Assembly (NCBI RefSeq): GCF_036370855.1
Contig: NC_088112.1
Coordinates: 14,376,469 to 14,440,468 of the forward strand
Direction of reading: 5' to 3'
From: Dromaius novaehollandiae
Lineage: Eukaryota; Chordata; Aves; Casuariiformes; Dromaiidae
Length of the DNA: 64,000 nucleotides
A program made the translations under genes and the position numbers. Within the stretch, counting starts at the first letter, position 1; each line of letters opens with the position of its first letter. Of the stretch, positions 49,176-63,392 are shown piece by piece. The notes beneath the pieces are model-generated. The model was given only the letters and a program-made list of their open reading frames with translations, was not told the origin of the DNA and made no database searches.

Positions 49176-52100
49176 CTGTGAATATTTTTGGTGCAGGCTA
49201 TTTTAAATCTGTATAATGGAGAAGTTCTCAATGAATTCTCGTAAGTGCAGGTTTGAAAAAATTACTTCTATAAGTCATGTGTTCAAATAATAGGGTGAGG
49301 TTCACAGCAGCAGAAGCCTTTCACACAACACAGCAAGCTGTTATCTAAAAACTTGTTTTGAACAGTGAACGTAGATTGAACTGTTGCATGGCGTTTCCAA
49401 CCCACAGCCTTATTCCTTGCATCTGACTGTACCCCACCTCTCTTCTTGTCTCCCTTCATGCCTTTTCCATGAGGAACCAGTTTTCCAGCTTGCTGCCTTC
49501 CTTGCTACGTGTTGGAAAGTTGACTTCAACAAAGCTGGGAGGCTGCTCAGTAGAACATGACCTGGCATTGGGAAATGTCATTGAAGGAGGACGCCAACAA
49601 GCTGTCATTCCCTCCCAGCCCTCGTGGTCCCCTGGGTAATGTTTTGTCAAATCAGGAGGGTTTCGTAGATGTGCCCAGGGCTCGCAGAGGGAGAATTCAT
49701 GCTTTTAGGAATAACTGACTGTGCTGGGTCACCTCAGCAAAATGGGCAAGGCCTGAAAAGGCAGGGAGATAGGTCCCTCTAGGCCAGACTGAGAGACGTG
49801 CTCTGCTTTTACCAGCCTCTCTTTCATCTGGAGGTGAACAATGTGATCTCGGGGTGGCAGACAGCTTCAGGAGACAAAACCCATGTGAAGAAAACGTGGG
49901 CTTCTTCAGCACTTGAGGGGACGCTTACTGTTTGTGGTAGCTGGTAGCACTTCCTTGGAGGAGGAGAGGGCGAGGTGCGTACTGGCGCTCCTTCGGTTCA
50001 GTTTCTGAAGTTCATTGCTGCCTTTCAGAGTCTTGTCAATTTGAATCGCTGCATGTTTTTAACGTAGAAGGAAGCGGCAGGTAACGCAGTGCCCTGGCAG
50101 AACGTTAATGCAGGAGGGAAGCTGCCGGTGTGAGCCCACGACGCGGTATGCAGGAGGTCCTGCACCACGGGAGATGGCCGGCACCGTGCTGCCAGCATGG
50201 GAGGGGAGCTGCCTTTGCTGTCAGGCTCTAGCTCCGCAACTAAGGCCAGGGCACTTTCTTGGATAGTTGAAGGGATCTGATCTCCTGGCCACAAGTGGTC
50301 TCAGATCAGATGTTATTGCGCACAAGGTGGAGGAGAGAGGACTCTTGTGTTAACGTGCTGCCATGGAGAGTTTACAAACACAGCCGAGGGTAGTTGTCAT
50401 TTCTGCTCAGCTCTGCGTCCCTCTCCGTAGCATCCTGAGGATGCTCATGGAAACCTCCCAGTAACAGTCCACTTGTAAAAACATCTGTGACTTCCCACCG
50501 CTCTGCTGGGGGCTGAAACGGTGTGCTGCCTGTGGGATGGCCGAGCTCGGAGCAGCGTGTAGTGATGGCTTCATGGCAGCTGCGGTCACAGCCCCACCGG
50601 CTGGGGCACCGTGGTGCCCACTTCAACAGCAATTTGGGCAAAGTGGTCTCCATTCACCTTTGCTGATAGAGGAGCTCTTCTGAGGGATGATAGTGCAGTC
50701 ATGGACTTCAGGGGACAAGATCTGCCCGCCAAAAGTGGCAGGAGGAGAGCTGCAGAGGAGGAAGGGGTACGGGGTGTGTGTGCAGGAGAGGAGCAGGACA
50801 CTGGCTACCGTCTTGCTCGGCTCATCCCGTTTACACCAGTTACACGTTACACTCATACTGGTCGCTGCCAGCCAGGGCTCTGGTGAACCTGGCATAAAAG
50901 TGACCATTGCAAGGGATAATCCCATACTGTGTCTCTTCAGATACTAACTAGCTCACGGTAGCATTCTTTATTACTGTTCTCAAGTTAAAACTTCTCCTAT
51001 TTAAAAAAAAATAAATAACAGATTCATTTCCATGCACAAACTATCCAGATAGTACTGTGGGAGCATGCGTTATAATTTAGGATTTAACCCCCTCCCCCCA
51101 CAGGCTCAGGCTTGGCTTTAAAGGTGGGGGCAGTATTAAAATTCAAGAGATCAACTATATGGTTAAATCTAAAGAGCAGCAACATATTAAGGTGAGAAGA
51201 TGTGGAGTTAGGGTGCTGGAAAAGCTTTGACTGTTTAATTGAAAAAAGAATAATAAAGAAAAATGAGCCCTAACCCTAACGCATCTTGCCAGCTGGTTTA
51301 ACCTGAGCGCAGTTGGTGTATGTTGCTTGTACTTGGACGTGGTAGCCAGCAGCACTGCAGGGCAGAGGAGAGTTTGTTTGAGAAACCTCAGACCTTCAAC
51401 ACCTTCAGTTTATTTTTAATTTCAGCCTTAACTTCTGACTTTGCTTGATGTTTGGAATAACCGTAATTGTAACCTGCTTGTAATGTGCTTTGCCCTAAAT
51501 TACTGATGAGTCTTTCAGCCTTTGCCAGCGAGTGAATGTTAAAGCAAAGTGTCAAACTGTGCAGCTACTCTGAAAGGAAGCTACAGAGGCGGCCGCTGGG
51601 CTCAGCGAGTTCTCGTGACGTGGTTTGATCGCCCGAGCTTTGTCCACACTAGTTACTCCGTGCGATGGTGACACCCCAGCTGAGGCGTTTGCAAGCAAGA
51701 GGTGCTCACTCTTGCATCGGCACAGCCTTGCTGATGGGCGCTCTGGGTTCCCAGGCCCTGGGAGACGGGACTCCGTAGTTTGGGGACCACTCTGCCGCTT
51801 GTCTGGCGTCAGCCAAGACTTGCCTGTGCGGTGGTGACGGGGTGGCAGTGCCCTCAGTTAGCAGGAGGTAGGAGATGCCTGTTTGTGCTTCGGGGTCTCC
51901 TGAAGTGAAGTCAGGCGTGGGTGCTCTCCAAGCACGGTGGCAGTATGGTGTACGTGAACTTGGGCTAGAGAAGTGGCGGTGATGGACAGTCCCTACAGCA
52001 CTGAATCTACCTCCAAGGGAAATCTCGAGAAATTGATGATGCTATGTCCTATTTCAAGGTAAAGTTTTAATCAGTTTGCCCTTGGCTAAGTACTTGGGCT

Positions 52101-53482
52101 ATTGTGGTGCTATTGTAAAACGTTTGGCAGCTTAGCACGGTAGGGCTGAACTCACAGCTCCTAGCCCCTGGGCTGGAGTTTTTGTCAGCCGAATCCTGTC
52201 CCCGGATAGCTGGGGCTTGGGCTTTGGTGTGTGTGACAGAAACAGGACAAGGCATGTCTCTTAAGCTTGGAGAGACTCAATTCCTTTGATTTATGATGGT
52301 TTTGAGACTCAAACCAGCGTGCCAGTGGGGCCCCATTAGTGTAGAGAGCGAATGGAGCCACATGAAGCAAGCCAGGCGTCTAACTGCATGTTCTTTGTGT
52401 CTGTTTGGTACTGAGCTGGTTTCAGTTTTTGGGTTTTTTTTTTTCTGATGTTTCCTAGTTGTTGACTTCAAGAAACTGGGTTTTGTGTATTTTTTTTAGA
52501 CACTGGGAACTTATTAAAAGGAAAAGCAGCAGCACCAGGAGGCTCAAGGTGAAGCAAGGCTGAGGGTTTGCCCTGGCCAGCACGGGTGGGAGCGAGGTCG
52601 GTGCATCGGCCATGGTTCAGGCTGGCGCGGGGGCACACAGGGAGCAGCGGTGCTGGTGGCTCTCCCCCCCTGCCACAAGCAGGGGGCAGCCTGGCCGCGG
52701 AGCAGCACTGCAGCCCGGGGTGGGCGAGCGGGCGGCTGGGCAAGGGGGTGCCCTGGCTGCCCTATGTGGAGCGGAAGGGAGCAACGCGGGGTGCGGTTGG
52801 CCAGAGCCGCTCTGAAGCATTAGGCGGGAGGCTTGGTAGGAGCTAACGCTGGTGTCTGCGCCTGAGACTGCTCCTCTGCGTTTCAGAGCAGCAGGACGTG
52901 GGGCTGGCGGGCAGCGCCGGGGGCTGAGAGCACAGCCCCGGCATCGGGGGAGGCAGAGGGCCAGCATCGGCGCGGAGGAGGTGGCGTTGCGGCGGTCACT
53001 GCTTGCCAGCCAGGCCCAGGGTCTGCTGCCTGCCGGGAGGTGGCGGAGGGGAAGCTCTCGCAGGGTCCCATTTTTCAGGCTTTGCTGAAGGAAAACTTGA
53101 CTGCGGCGTGGGCGCCCGGCCGCCGAAGGGGCCCACTGGGGGCTGGCTGGAGCCGCGCGCCCGCCAGGGTGGTGTCTGGGGGCGATGCCGGACGTGGGTG
53201 CTCCTGGGAGACGTGTAGCTGCTCAGAGCTGTCCCGGTCTTGTCCGTCAGTTCCAAGCGGAGGATGCCAGAGCGGGTGAGAGAAACCTACATATTTCCAG
53301 CATGTATATTATTTTTAGAAGAGGGAGAGGGGAGAGTCTTGGACCATTGATTACTTTCATTTTGCTCCCCTTAGACTGTTGGCTGTGTATGTGAAACTTA
53401 TAATGAAAAGAGGGTTGCCCTGCCCAGGTGCTCCCAGAACATGTACTGTAATTCTTTGTATATAGAAGAAAAATTACTGTAA

Positions 53483-53488
53483 AGTAAA
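53483..53488 (+). promoter_or_regulatory. NSD1: Candidate distal NSD1 poly(A) signal
   Basis: AGTAAA, a common poly(A) variant, lies at the end of an A/T-rich, UTR-like stretch (53281-53500). A T/GT-rich element at 53512-53530 follows, the usual downstream context. If used, the NSD1 3' UTR would be about 6.9 kb. Confidence 0.4.
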
Positions 53489-54796
53489 GTTTAACTTTAC
53501 TCTCGACGTCCTCCTGTGTTTTGTCTTGCTGCGTGGGGGCAGAGGCGGTTTGGGAGGTGGGCGAGCGTGCTCCCGGGGAGGAGCCGGGCGGATGTCGCGT
53601 AGGAGGGAGCCCGGCTGCGCCTGGCCGTATCCTGCTCTGGGGAGAGCGGGCCAGCGCGGAGAATTGGCTCAGCTGGGAACGCAGCATCTTCCTCCCGCAC
53701 ACGCTGCCCAGCTTCACGGCTGCAGGAGCCGGCGGTGCTGCCCGGCTGACGAGCAGGCCCCAGTGCATGGCTGAGCGAAGGTCAGTTTGATAGCAGCACA
53801 TCCGCGAACTGCAGGCTGGCGGCAGGGTAGACCGGCTCTGCTGTGTTTGATGCCGACTCCATGCCAGGGCTCGCGGGAGGTGCTCTATGCTCCCCGAAGG
53901 GCAGCCTCTGTGTGATCTCCATGCAGAAATGAGCCTTAAAACCCCGGTGCTGTTCTGTAAGGATGGGGTAAGGCCAGGCTGTAACGAGGCCCAAAGGGCG
54001 GCTGCATTACTGCTGCCGCACTGGTAGCCGTGCTCCTGTCTCAGAGCCCTTCGGAAGGACTAAGTGTGGAGCCATCCCCTCCCAGCTGAGCGACTTGGCT
54101 GCTCGCAGAGGCCATGGCAGGCATGGGAAATCCTCCTCCAAAGCCAGCTCGGGTTGACCCAGAATGCCTTAGAGGTGCAACCCTTCAGGCAGCTGGGCTG
54201 GGGGGAGCCTGGAGCCCACAGGTGGCTGCTGGGCAGGGAGCCTGGCTGTGGGACCAGCACGGGGGGGCTGCCACAGGGCACAGGACATGGTGCAACCTGG
54301 CCCACATTTTCACGGAGCCTTTCAGGACAAGGTTTCTTTCAGCTTTCTTGACTGCAAATCTGGGTTTGGCATTTTTCAGTGTTGCGGCACGCAGCCACCT
54401 GCCACTGGTCCTGGCTCAAGCAGCAATCTGGCCAGAGACCCCGAGGCTGGCTGCTCCGCTCCAGGCCCAAGGGCCTCGCAGAATGGGCTAATGCCTGTGC
54501 TGCTGGGAGGTAGGGTTACCCGTGGCAGGCTGCAGAGCTGGTGCAGCGAGTTCACTAGGCCTTAGGCAACAGCGCATCAAGGTGATTATCAGCTCCCACT
54601 GGGCAAGGATGTGGCCTTTCCCAGTAGCTCAGGCATTGCTGAGGACACGGGCACTGCCTTCCCCCAGGCACAGGCCTCGCGCCCTTCAGGAGACGAGTTT
54701 TCCCCCACACCTCCACAGCCTGAACCCTGTTGCCTGCCCTAGTCAAGGCACGTGTTGTCGTCTCAACTCTAAGCCCATTCTCAGACCACAATGCAT

Positions 54797-54802
54797 TTTA
54801 TT
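54797..54802 (-). promoter_or_regulatory. RAB24: RAB24 poly(A) signal
   Basis: AATAAA on the - strand, about 420 bases after the RAB24 stop codon. It gives a UTR over 54780-55221. Confidence 0.65.
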
Positions 54803-55221
54803 TACATTGTATACCTCAAAAGAAGACGCTTAAATAATCTGTAAAGAATCAGGCAATATCTCCAAGAGAATAAATTAACAGCTGCACTGGGCCAGAGCTA
54901 CGACTTAGGGAAGCAGCTCTTTCCAACACTGGGTAGCAGATACACCCTCTGCAGGGAGAGGTCTCTGCCAGCGTCCCAAGGCGTCACAGTCTGCAGCTCC
55001 TCACACAGCAGCAGTGTCCCAGCACCGTGCAGCAGCCCGCTACGGCTGGCGCTGCTCTGCACGCCAAGTCCAGGGAGACGAGAGCAGTCCGCAGGGCCGT
55101 GTGCCGTTTCTATGTTGCCAAACAGCCCATGCAGCTAAAATACAGCAGGTAAAAAATAGGAAAAGTCTAGAGAGCATGGACTGCCCAGCCCACAGCAGCG
55201 ATTCCCTTTTGGCAGACGGTC

Positions 55222-58670
<3,449 letters not shown>

Positions 58671-58770
58671 CCTCGAGCCGCGCCGGGGCCGCGCCGCAGC
58701 GGGGCGGAGCGGCGGCGGGGGCGGGCGCGGGCGCGACGGAAGCGCGCCGCGGGGGCGGGGCCTGGAGGGC

Positions 58771-58819
58771 GGGGCGGGGTCTGTGCGTCGGGGGCGGGGT
58801 CTGTGCGTCGGGGGCGGGG
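58771..58819 (+). repeat. 20-bp tandem repeat carrying GC boxes
   Basis: Two identical 20-bp units (58771-58790 and 58791-58810) and the first 9 bases of a third. Each starts with GGGGCGGGG. Confidence 0.9.
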
Positions 58820-58876
58820 CCGGGGCGGGGCGGACGTGGCGGCGCAGGCCGTGGCGCTCGCGCTCGCTCTCGCCGC

Positions 58877-58939
58877 ATGGCGGCCGCCCAGCGGGCGCGG
58901 GCCGGAGCGGGCGCGGCGGCGGCGGCGGCGCGGGCCTGA
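58877..58939 (+). other. Possible upstream ORF of PRELID1
   Basis: An ATG at 58877 opens a 20-codon Ala/Arg-rich frame ending in TGA at 58937-58939, just 16 bases before the PRELID1 start and in a different frame. It matters only if transcription starts upstream of it, which the sequence does not show. Confidence 0.4.
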
Positions 58940-58955
58940 GCGGCGGCGGCGGCCC

Positions 58956-60677
58956 ATGGGGAAGTACTGCGCCAGCCTGGGCGTCCTCAAGGGGCCCTGG
59001 GACCAGGTCTTCGCCGCCTTCTGGCAGCGCTACCCCAACCCCTACAGGTGCGCGCCGCCGCCGGGCCTAGCGGGGCCTACCGCGCCCTACCGGGCACCGG
59101 CACCGCCCGCGGCCGGGACCCTCCGCGCGTGGCTCCGCGCCGTGCCCAAGGGCCGCTTCGGGCGAGAGGATCCGCCGCCCCCCCACCCCCGGGGTTCCCC
59201 TGCAAGGGCCCCACCCCCCGGGCCCCGGTGGCACCGGGAGCGGGGCCTGACGTTTGCCCCTCGTTCCCGTTTTAGCAAACATGTCCTGACCGAAGACATC
59301 GTGCACCGGGAAGTGACGCCGGACCAGAAGCTGCTCTCCCGGCGGCTCCTGACCAAGACCAACAGGATGCCGCGCTGGGCAGAGCGCTTCTTCCCCGCCA
59401 ACGTGGCCCACTCCGTCTACATCCTGGAGGACTCTATCGTGGACCCCAAGAACCGAACCATGACCACATTCACCTGGAACATCAATCACGCACGTCTCAT
59501 GGTGGGTGCTTGCGGGGGGGGGATGGGCGGGCCAGCCAGCCCCAGGCTGGGCTCACCATCAGGGCTGTGCTTATGCAGGTGGTGGAGGAGCGGTGTGTTT
59601 ACCAGGTGAACCCGGAGAACAGCAACTGGACCGAGGTCAAGCGAGAAGCCTGGGTTTCCTCCAGCCTCTTTGGTGTCTCGCGGGCTGTCCAGGTGAGTGC
59701 TGCTGACCACCCATTGCTTAAGCAGGAGGGTGTTCCTCCTCTGCTGTACCTCTGCCCCGTGTCCTTTCTCTCCTCTTCCCCTTGCTCCCCCAGTCCTCGT
59801 GAGCTTGTGGGGCCCAGACCCATTACTGCAGCAGCTCCTCTACTGAAGGGGCAGCATAGCACCTCCGAGTCACCAGATGTTTGGGACTGACTGAGCTGGG
59901 CCACCACACCAGAGACAGCACCTCTGTACAAATCAGGGTCTGGGCTTGCATCTTCACACATTCTTCTGTTGCAGGAGTTTGGTCTGGCCAGGTTCAAAAG
60001 CAACGTGACCAAGAGCACTAAGGGATTTGAATACGTACTAGCAAGAATGCAAGGTGAGTACCTGAGGGTGAGCCTGGCTGTCCAGGTCAGGTCTTTTGGG
60101 GTAACAGGCCACACCAGTACACTCCAGTCCACAGGCAGGTTTTGGCTTGAACTAAACTGAGTGAGGAATCCTAGTCCCTTGCCTTTGCCCCCATGTCTTG
60201 GCACAGCCTGCTTTTCCTGAGCAGAGCAGCCAGGTAGCATTTAGAGTCCCAGCCTCTTCAGAGGGCTGTCATGAAGCTTGGCAGTGGCGGGGTGTGGGAA
60301 TGAGGGAGGAAGTAACACAGCAGTCACGTGTCTGTGTTTCTCCCTTGTGACGTGCCCTGCTGCACGGAGCTGGGTGTCAGGAATAGAGCTTACCTTCCCC
60401 CACCACATGGGGAAACATCCTCTGTCCCAGGAGGCAACAAAGCTCAGGCTTGTCTAGCTTGCGTCAGCCAGTCACTCCAGCAGCTCTCCAGTGCCAGGGC
60501 AGGGCAGAACTGCTGGGTTAAGTTAACGACTTGGGTGTTACAGGAGAAGCTCCATCCAAAACACTAGTGGAGACAGCCAAGGAAGCGACCGAGAAAGCCA
60601 AGGAGACAGCGCTAGCTGCTACGGAAAAAGCCAAGGACTTGGCCAGTAAGGCAGCCACCAAGAAGAAGCACTACGTG
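58956..60677 (+). CDS. PRELID1: PRELID1, mitochondrial phosphatidic-acid transfer protein
   Basis: PRELI/MSF1-domain protein that, with TRIAP1, carries phosphatidic acid across the mitochondrial intermembrane space for cardiolipin synthesis. Exons 58956-59047, 59276-59501, 59579-59692, 59975-60053 and 60544-60677 total 645 nt, or 214 aa (human 219). The start [19 protein letters not shown] is followed by [20 protein letters not shown], the conserved opening of the domain. Later markers are [30 protein letters not shown] and [19 protein letters not shown]. The C-terminus ([20 protein letters not shown]) is a helical LEA-like repeat, here ending KKKHYV. Start chosen for the strong ATGG context and alignment with the family. 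Confidence 0.98.
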
Positions 60678-60810
60678 TGAGGAGCTTGGCACAGGCAAGA
60701 ATCAAGACCGCACCAGAACAGATAGGAGCCTCTTAGATTTTATATTTTTAAACAAACTGTACAAGTCTGACAATCAGCTGCTGTTAGATCCTTTCTAAGA
60801 TGTAATTATC

Positions 60811-60816
60811 ATTAAA
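60811..60816 (+). promoter_or_regulatory. PRELID1: PRELID1 poly(A) signal
   Basis: ATTAAA, 134 bases after the PRELID1 stop, followed by a T-containing stretch. Confidence 0.7.
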
Positions 60817-60981
60817 GAATCTACTTCCACCTCTGACTTTGCCTAGGGCTGGCCTATTTGGAACAGAGCCCTGTGCTACCCTCTGCTTTGGGGAATGCAG
60901 GCACTGAGTCCAGTACAGCTGCCACGATACCGGAGCGCTGGGCACGCAGGCAAGGCGCAGACACAGATTTAGCTAAGTGCA

Positions 60982-60987
60982 TTTACT
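60982..60987 (-). promoter_or_regulatory. MXD3: Candidate MXD3 poly(A) signal
   Basis: AGTAAA on the - strand, about 500 bases past the MXD3 stop. A weak variant signal; no better one was seen before PRELID1. Confidence 0.45.
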
Positions 60988-61489
60988 AGAATAGTGTTGG
61001 GTATGTACAAGGTCGCCGGGGTGAGGCAGTTCTGGGAGCACGGAGGCAAGGTGCTTAATGCGCTCTTTACCTTCGCCTGGCTCTCGAGGGGCGGCAGGGC
61101 TGTCTGGCACCCACTGCAGCCAGCTCTGGGCCCTGGCCTGCCTGGGAGCAGATGGACAGAGGCAGGGTGTCCCAGTTACAGCCAGGCTGTCTTCCAGGGC
61201 CTGTGCCACCCCCCCACCCTGCCTTTGAAGTGCGTCGCTGCATGCAGAGGGATCCCGGCCCTGTGCGCCCGGCACTGTGGCCGGTTCAGCTCAGAGGCCC
61301 AGCTGCGGGAGGCAGAGCCAGGTGCCCGTCCCCATCCTCAGCCCCTTCTCCAGGCAGCTGCAGCGAGGCGGCGTTTCCGGCAGAGGCAGGCTGTGCGCTG
61401 GGTGGGGAGGCGGAGCAGGCGGAGGCAGTTCCACAGCACTTCTGCAACAACGCCGGGGAACCACAGGGCTGAGCTAGCGCCAGGCGCTG

Positions 61490-62470
61490 TCAGGACCAGG
61501 GCCCACGGGGGCTGGAGTAGCTGTGGTCCCTCCCGGTGCTGAAGCTGGCCAGTAGGTCCCCGCCGAACACGGCTCCATCCACATCGATCTCGACCTCCTC
61601 TGAGCACAGGGATGGGCTGGGTCAGGGCCTGGAGGCCACTCCTCCCTCCCTGCCCAGCCCGGGGCAGCTGGGCACACCATCCCCTCACTGACCTCCATCG
61701 GAGCCAGAGTGCTCCGAGAGCTGGGATGAGCCCAGGCTGTCCACCCTCGTGCGCTCACTGCTGGGGGGCGAGAGCAGTTGCTCCAGCCTCTGTTGCAGGC
61801 TCTGTTGTTCACAGCGCAGCCGGTCCTTCACCCTCCGAGCTCTCAGCTCCTGCTCCTCCAGCCTCTGCAGGGAACCGGAGGGCTGTGAGCAGGGCTGCCC
61901 CATCTGGCAGGCCAGGGCCGCCCCATCCGGCGGACCACACTCACCTGGATGTGGAGCCGTGCATGGTGCAGGAGGCTCAGCGTGGTGGAGCGGGCACGCT
62001 CCGTGCCCACCGGCACCTGCTGCTTCAGCTGCTCCAGGCAGCGCCGGAGCTGGGCTCTCCTGCGGCAGGGAGAGGGCAGTGGTCACGTCGGGGGGGCACA
62101 GCCCACCACCCCTCCCTGCTTCCTTCCCTCCCTCCCGCAGCCGGCCCGGTCCGGCGGTACCTGTGCTTCTCCAGCGCGTTGTGCACCGACCTGCAAGAGA
62201 GCACCGACAGTGAGGCCACGCACGGCCGGCCACCTCCCCCCGCCGCCGCCGCCGCCGCCCCGCCGCTCACCTGAAGCTGCCCACGGCCTTGCGGGGCCGC
62301 GGCGGGCGCCGCGCGGGGCACAGCGAGGCGTAGCCGTGCTCGGCCTCGGCAAGGCACGACGGGGGGCGGGCGACACCGGTACCGGCGGCAGCGGCCGCCC
62401 GGCCCTCTCGGCGCTCCAGGAACTCAGCCGCCTGCAGGAGCACCTGGATGCTGCTGGGGGCCGGCTCCAT
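61490..62470 (-). CDS. MXD3: MXD3 (MAD3), MAX dimerisation repressor
   Basis: bHLH-zipper protein that pairs with MAX, binds E-boxes and recruits SIN3 to repress MYC targets. Exons from the start: 62470-62271, 62190-62161, 62059-61945, 61864-61693 and 61599-61490. They total 627 nt, or 208 aa (human 206). The SIN3-interaction helix is [15 protein letters not shown] (about residues 8-22). The basic region [11 protein letters not shown] (68-78) keeps the H, E and R that touch DNA. Helix 2 is [15 protein letters not shown] and a leucine zipper follows. The tail ends [15 protein letters not shown] and HSYSS. An 18-residue insert ([18 protein letters not shown]) sits between the SIN3 helix and [11 protein letters not shown], where the family usually has an intron. 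Kozak context ACTATGG supports the start. Confidence 0.97.
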
Positions 62471-62570
62471 AGTGGCGGCGGTGCGGGCGTCCCGTCGGGG
62501 ATGCCGGCCCGGCTCGGCGCGCTCGTCGGCGACAGCGGCGGCGGGGCGGGGCCGGGCGGCCGCGAGTCGC

Positions 62571-62665
62571 GCGCCTATTGGCTGCGGCGCCGCCCGCGCC
62601 CGTGACGTCGGCGCGCTTTGGAAACAACTTCGGGCGGGAAAGCGCGTGCTTCAAATTTGAATCGG
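62571..62665 (-). promoter_or_regulatory. MXD3: MXD3 core promoter with cell-cycle elements
   Basis: Within 200 bp upstream of the MXD3 ATG are a CCAAT box read on the - strand (62577-62581) and a TGACGTC CRE (62603-62609). An E2F-like GGGCGGGAAA lies at 62632-62641. A perfect 12-bp palindrome, TTCAAATTTGAA, at 62650-62661 contains the CHR core TTTGAA on both strands. CCAAT, E2F and CHR together are the layout of DREAM/MMB-controlled cell-cycle genes. Site function is inferred. Confidence 0.65.
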
Positions 62666-62749
62666 CGGAAGGGAGGCGGGGCGCGGGGAGGCCCCGCCCC
62701 CCGGCACCTGCGGCCCCGCCCCCGCCGGCGGCCCCGCCCGCGGGGTCTG

Positions 62750-63250
62750 TGTGCGCCCCGCGTGTGCGTGCGGGCGCGCGCCTTTGTCCGTGTGTCTGCG
62801 CACGTGCGTGTCCATGTGGGCGTTCCCACACCGGTGTGTGTGTCCATGTGTCTGTGCACATCGGTGTGTCCATGTGGGTGCACATGCATGTCCATGTGTG
62901 TATGCACGTCAGTGCGCACGCACATGTATATGTGCACACGGGTATCTGTGCGTATATATGCACATGTGTGCCTGTGGGGCTGGCTGCACTGGGCAGGCCT
63001 GGACCACGTGTGTACATGTGTGTGCTTGCAATTGGGGCCACACAGTGAGCATGTATGTGTGTGCACAGGCCAGGCAGGGTGTGCCTGTGCGCACACACGT
63101 GTGCACCCACCTACCTGCCCACGCACGCAGGCAGCGTGTATGGGGCGGCACCTCCGTGCAGGGTGCCGGCAGGCCGTGCCTGTGCCGGGGCTGGCAGCGT
63201 GCACCCGTGCACGCACACATGCACGCAACCCATGCGAGGCCTGTCACGGT
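62750..63250. repeat. Degenerate GT/GC alternating tract
   Basis: About 500 bp of imperfect (GT/GC/AT)n with many TGTGTG, GCGCGC and CACACG runs; the densest part is 62755-63130. Stop-free frames across it on both strands (runs of Cys, Val, His and Thr) are products of the repeat and not genes. The alternating purine-pyrimidine pattern is prone to Z-DNA. Confidence 0.85.
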
Positions 63251-63386
63251 GCCGCACTCCCCGCACCCCATACCGCAGCCGCGCAGGGGTCCCTGTGCAC
63301 CCAGAGATGCCCCAACACGGGGCAGCCCCCTCTGACCCAGCAACGGGGCGCAACCCGGGGCAGGCAGAGTGGCGAGGTTTAAGGTG

Positions 63387-63392
63387 TTTATT
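63387..63392 (-). promoter_or_regulatory. Poly(A) signal of the FYVE gene
   Basis: AATAAA on the - strand, about 375 bases after the stop codon of the FYVE-finger gene. Confidence 0.65.

Larger units (their letters stand above)
46641..54780 (+). other. NSD1 3' UTR and intergenic region
   Basis: No recognisable coding gene. The proximal part is NSD1 3' UTR, but where it ends is undecided: poly(A) signals occur at 46880-46885, 48925-49175 and possibly 53483-53488. The region also has a GT microsatellite (47857-47894) and a GC-rich block (about 52560-53280). Open frames here are shadows of base composition. Confidence 0.7.
58671..58955. promoter_or_regulatory. Shared RAB24/PRELID1 CpG-island promoter
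   Basis: 285 bp separate the two divergent start codons. The sequence is extremely G/C- and CpG-rich with no obvious TATA box. It carries many GGGGCGGGG boxes (for example 58771, 58791 and 58811), which are Sp1/KLF-type sites. Three of them lie in a 20-bp tandem repeat at 58771-58810 plus a partial third unit to 58819. CpG richness continues into both first exons. The head-to-head arrangement suggests co-expression. Confidence 0.85.

Noticed and set aside
51268-51280. CCCTAACCCTAAC, telomere-like
   Set aside because: Only two repeats, expected by chance in 64 kb. Not an interstitial telomere array.
52560-53801. Several overlapping frames in the GC-rich intergenic block
   Set aside because: Short, overlapping on both strands and compositionally driven. 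No domain or splice pattern supports a gene.
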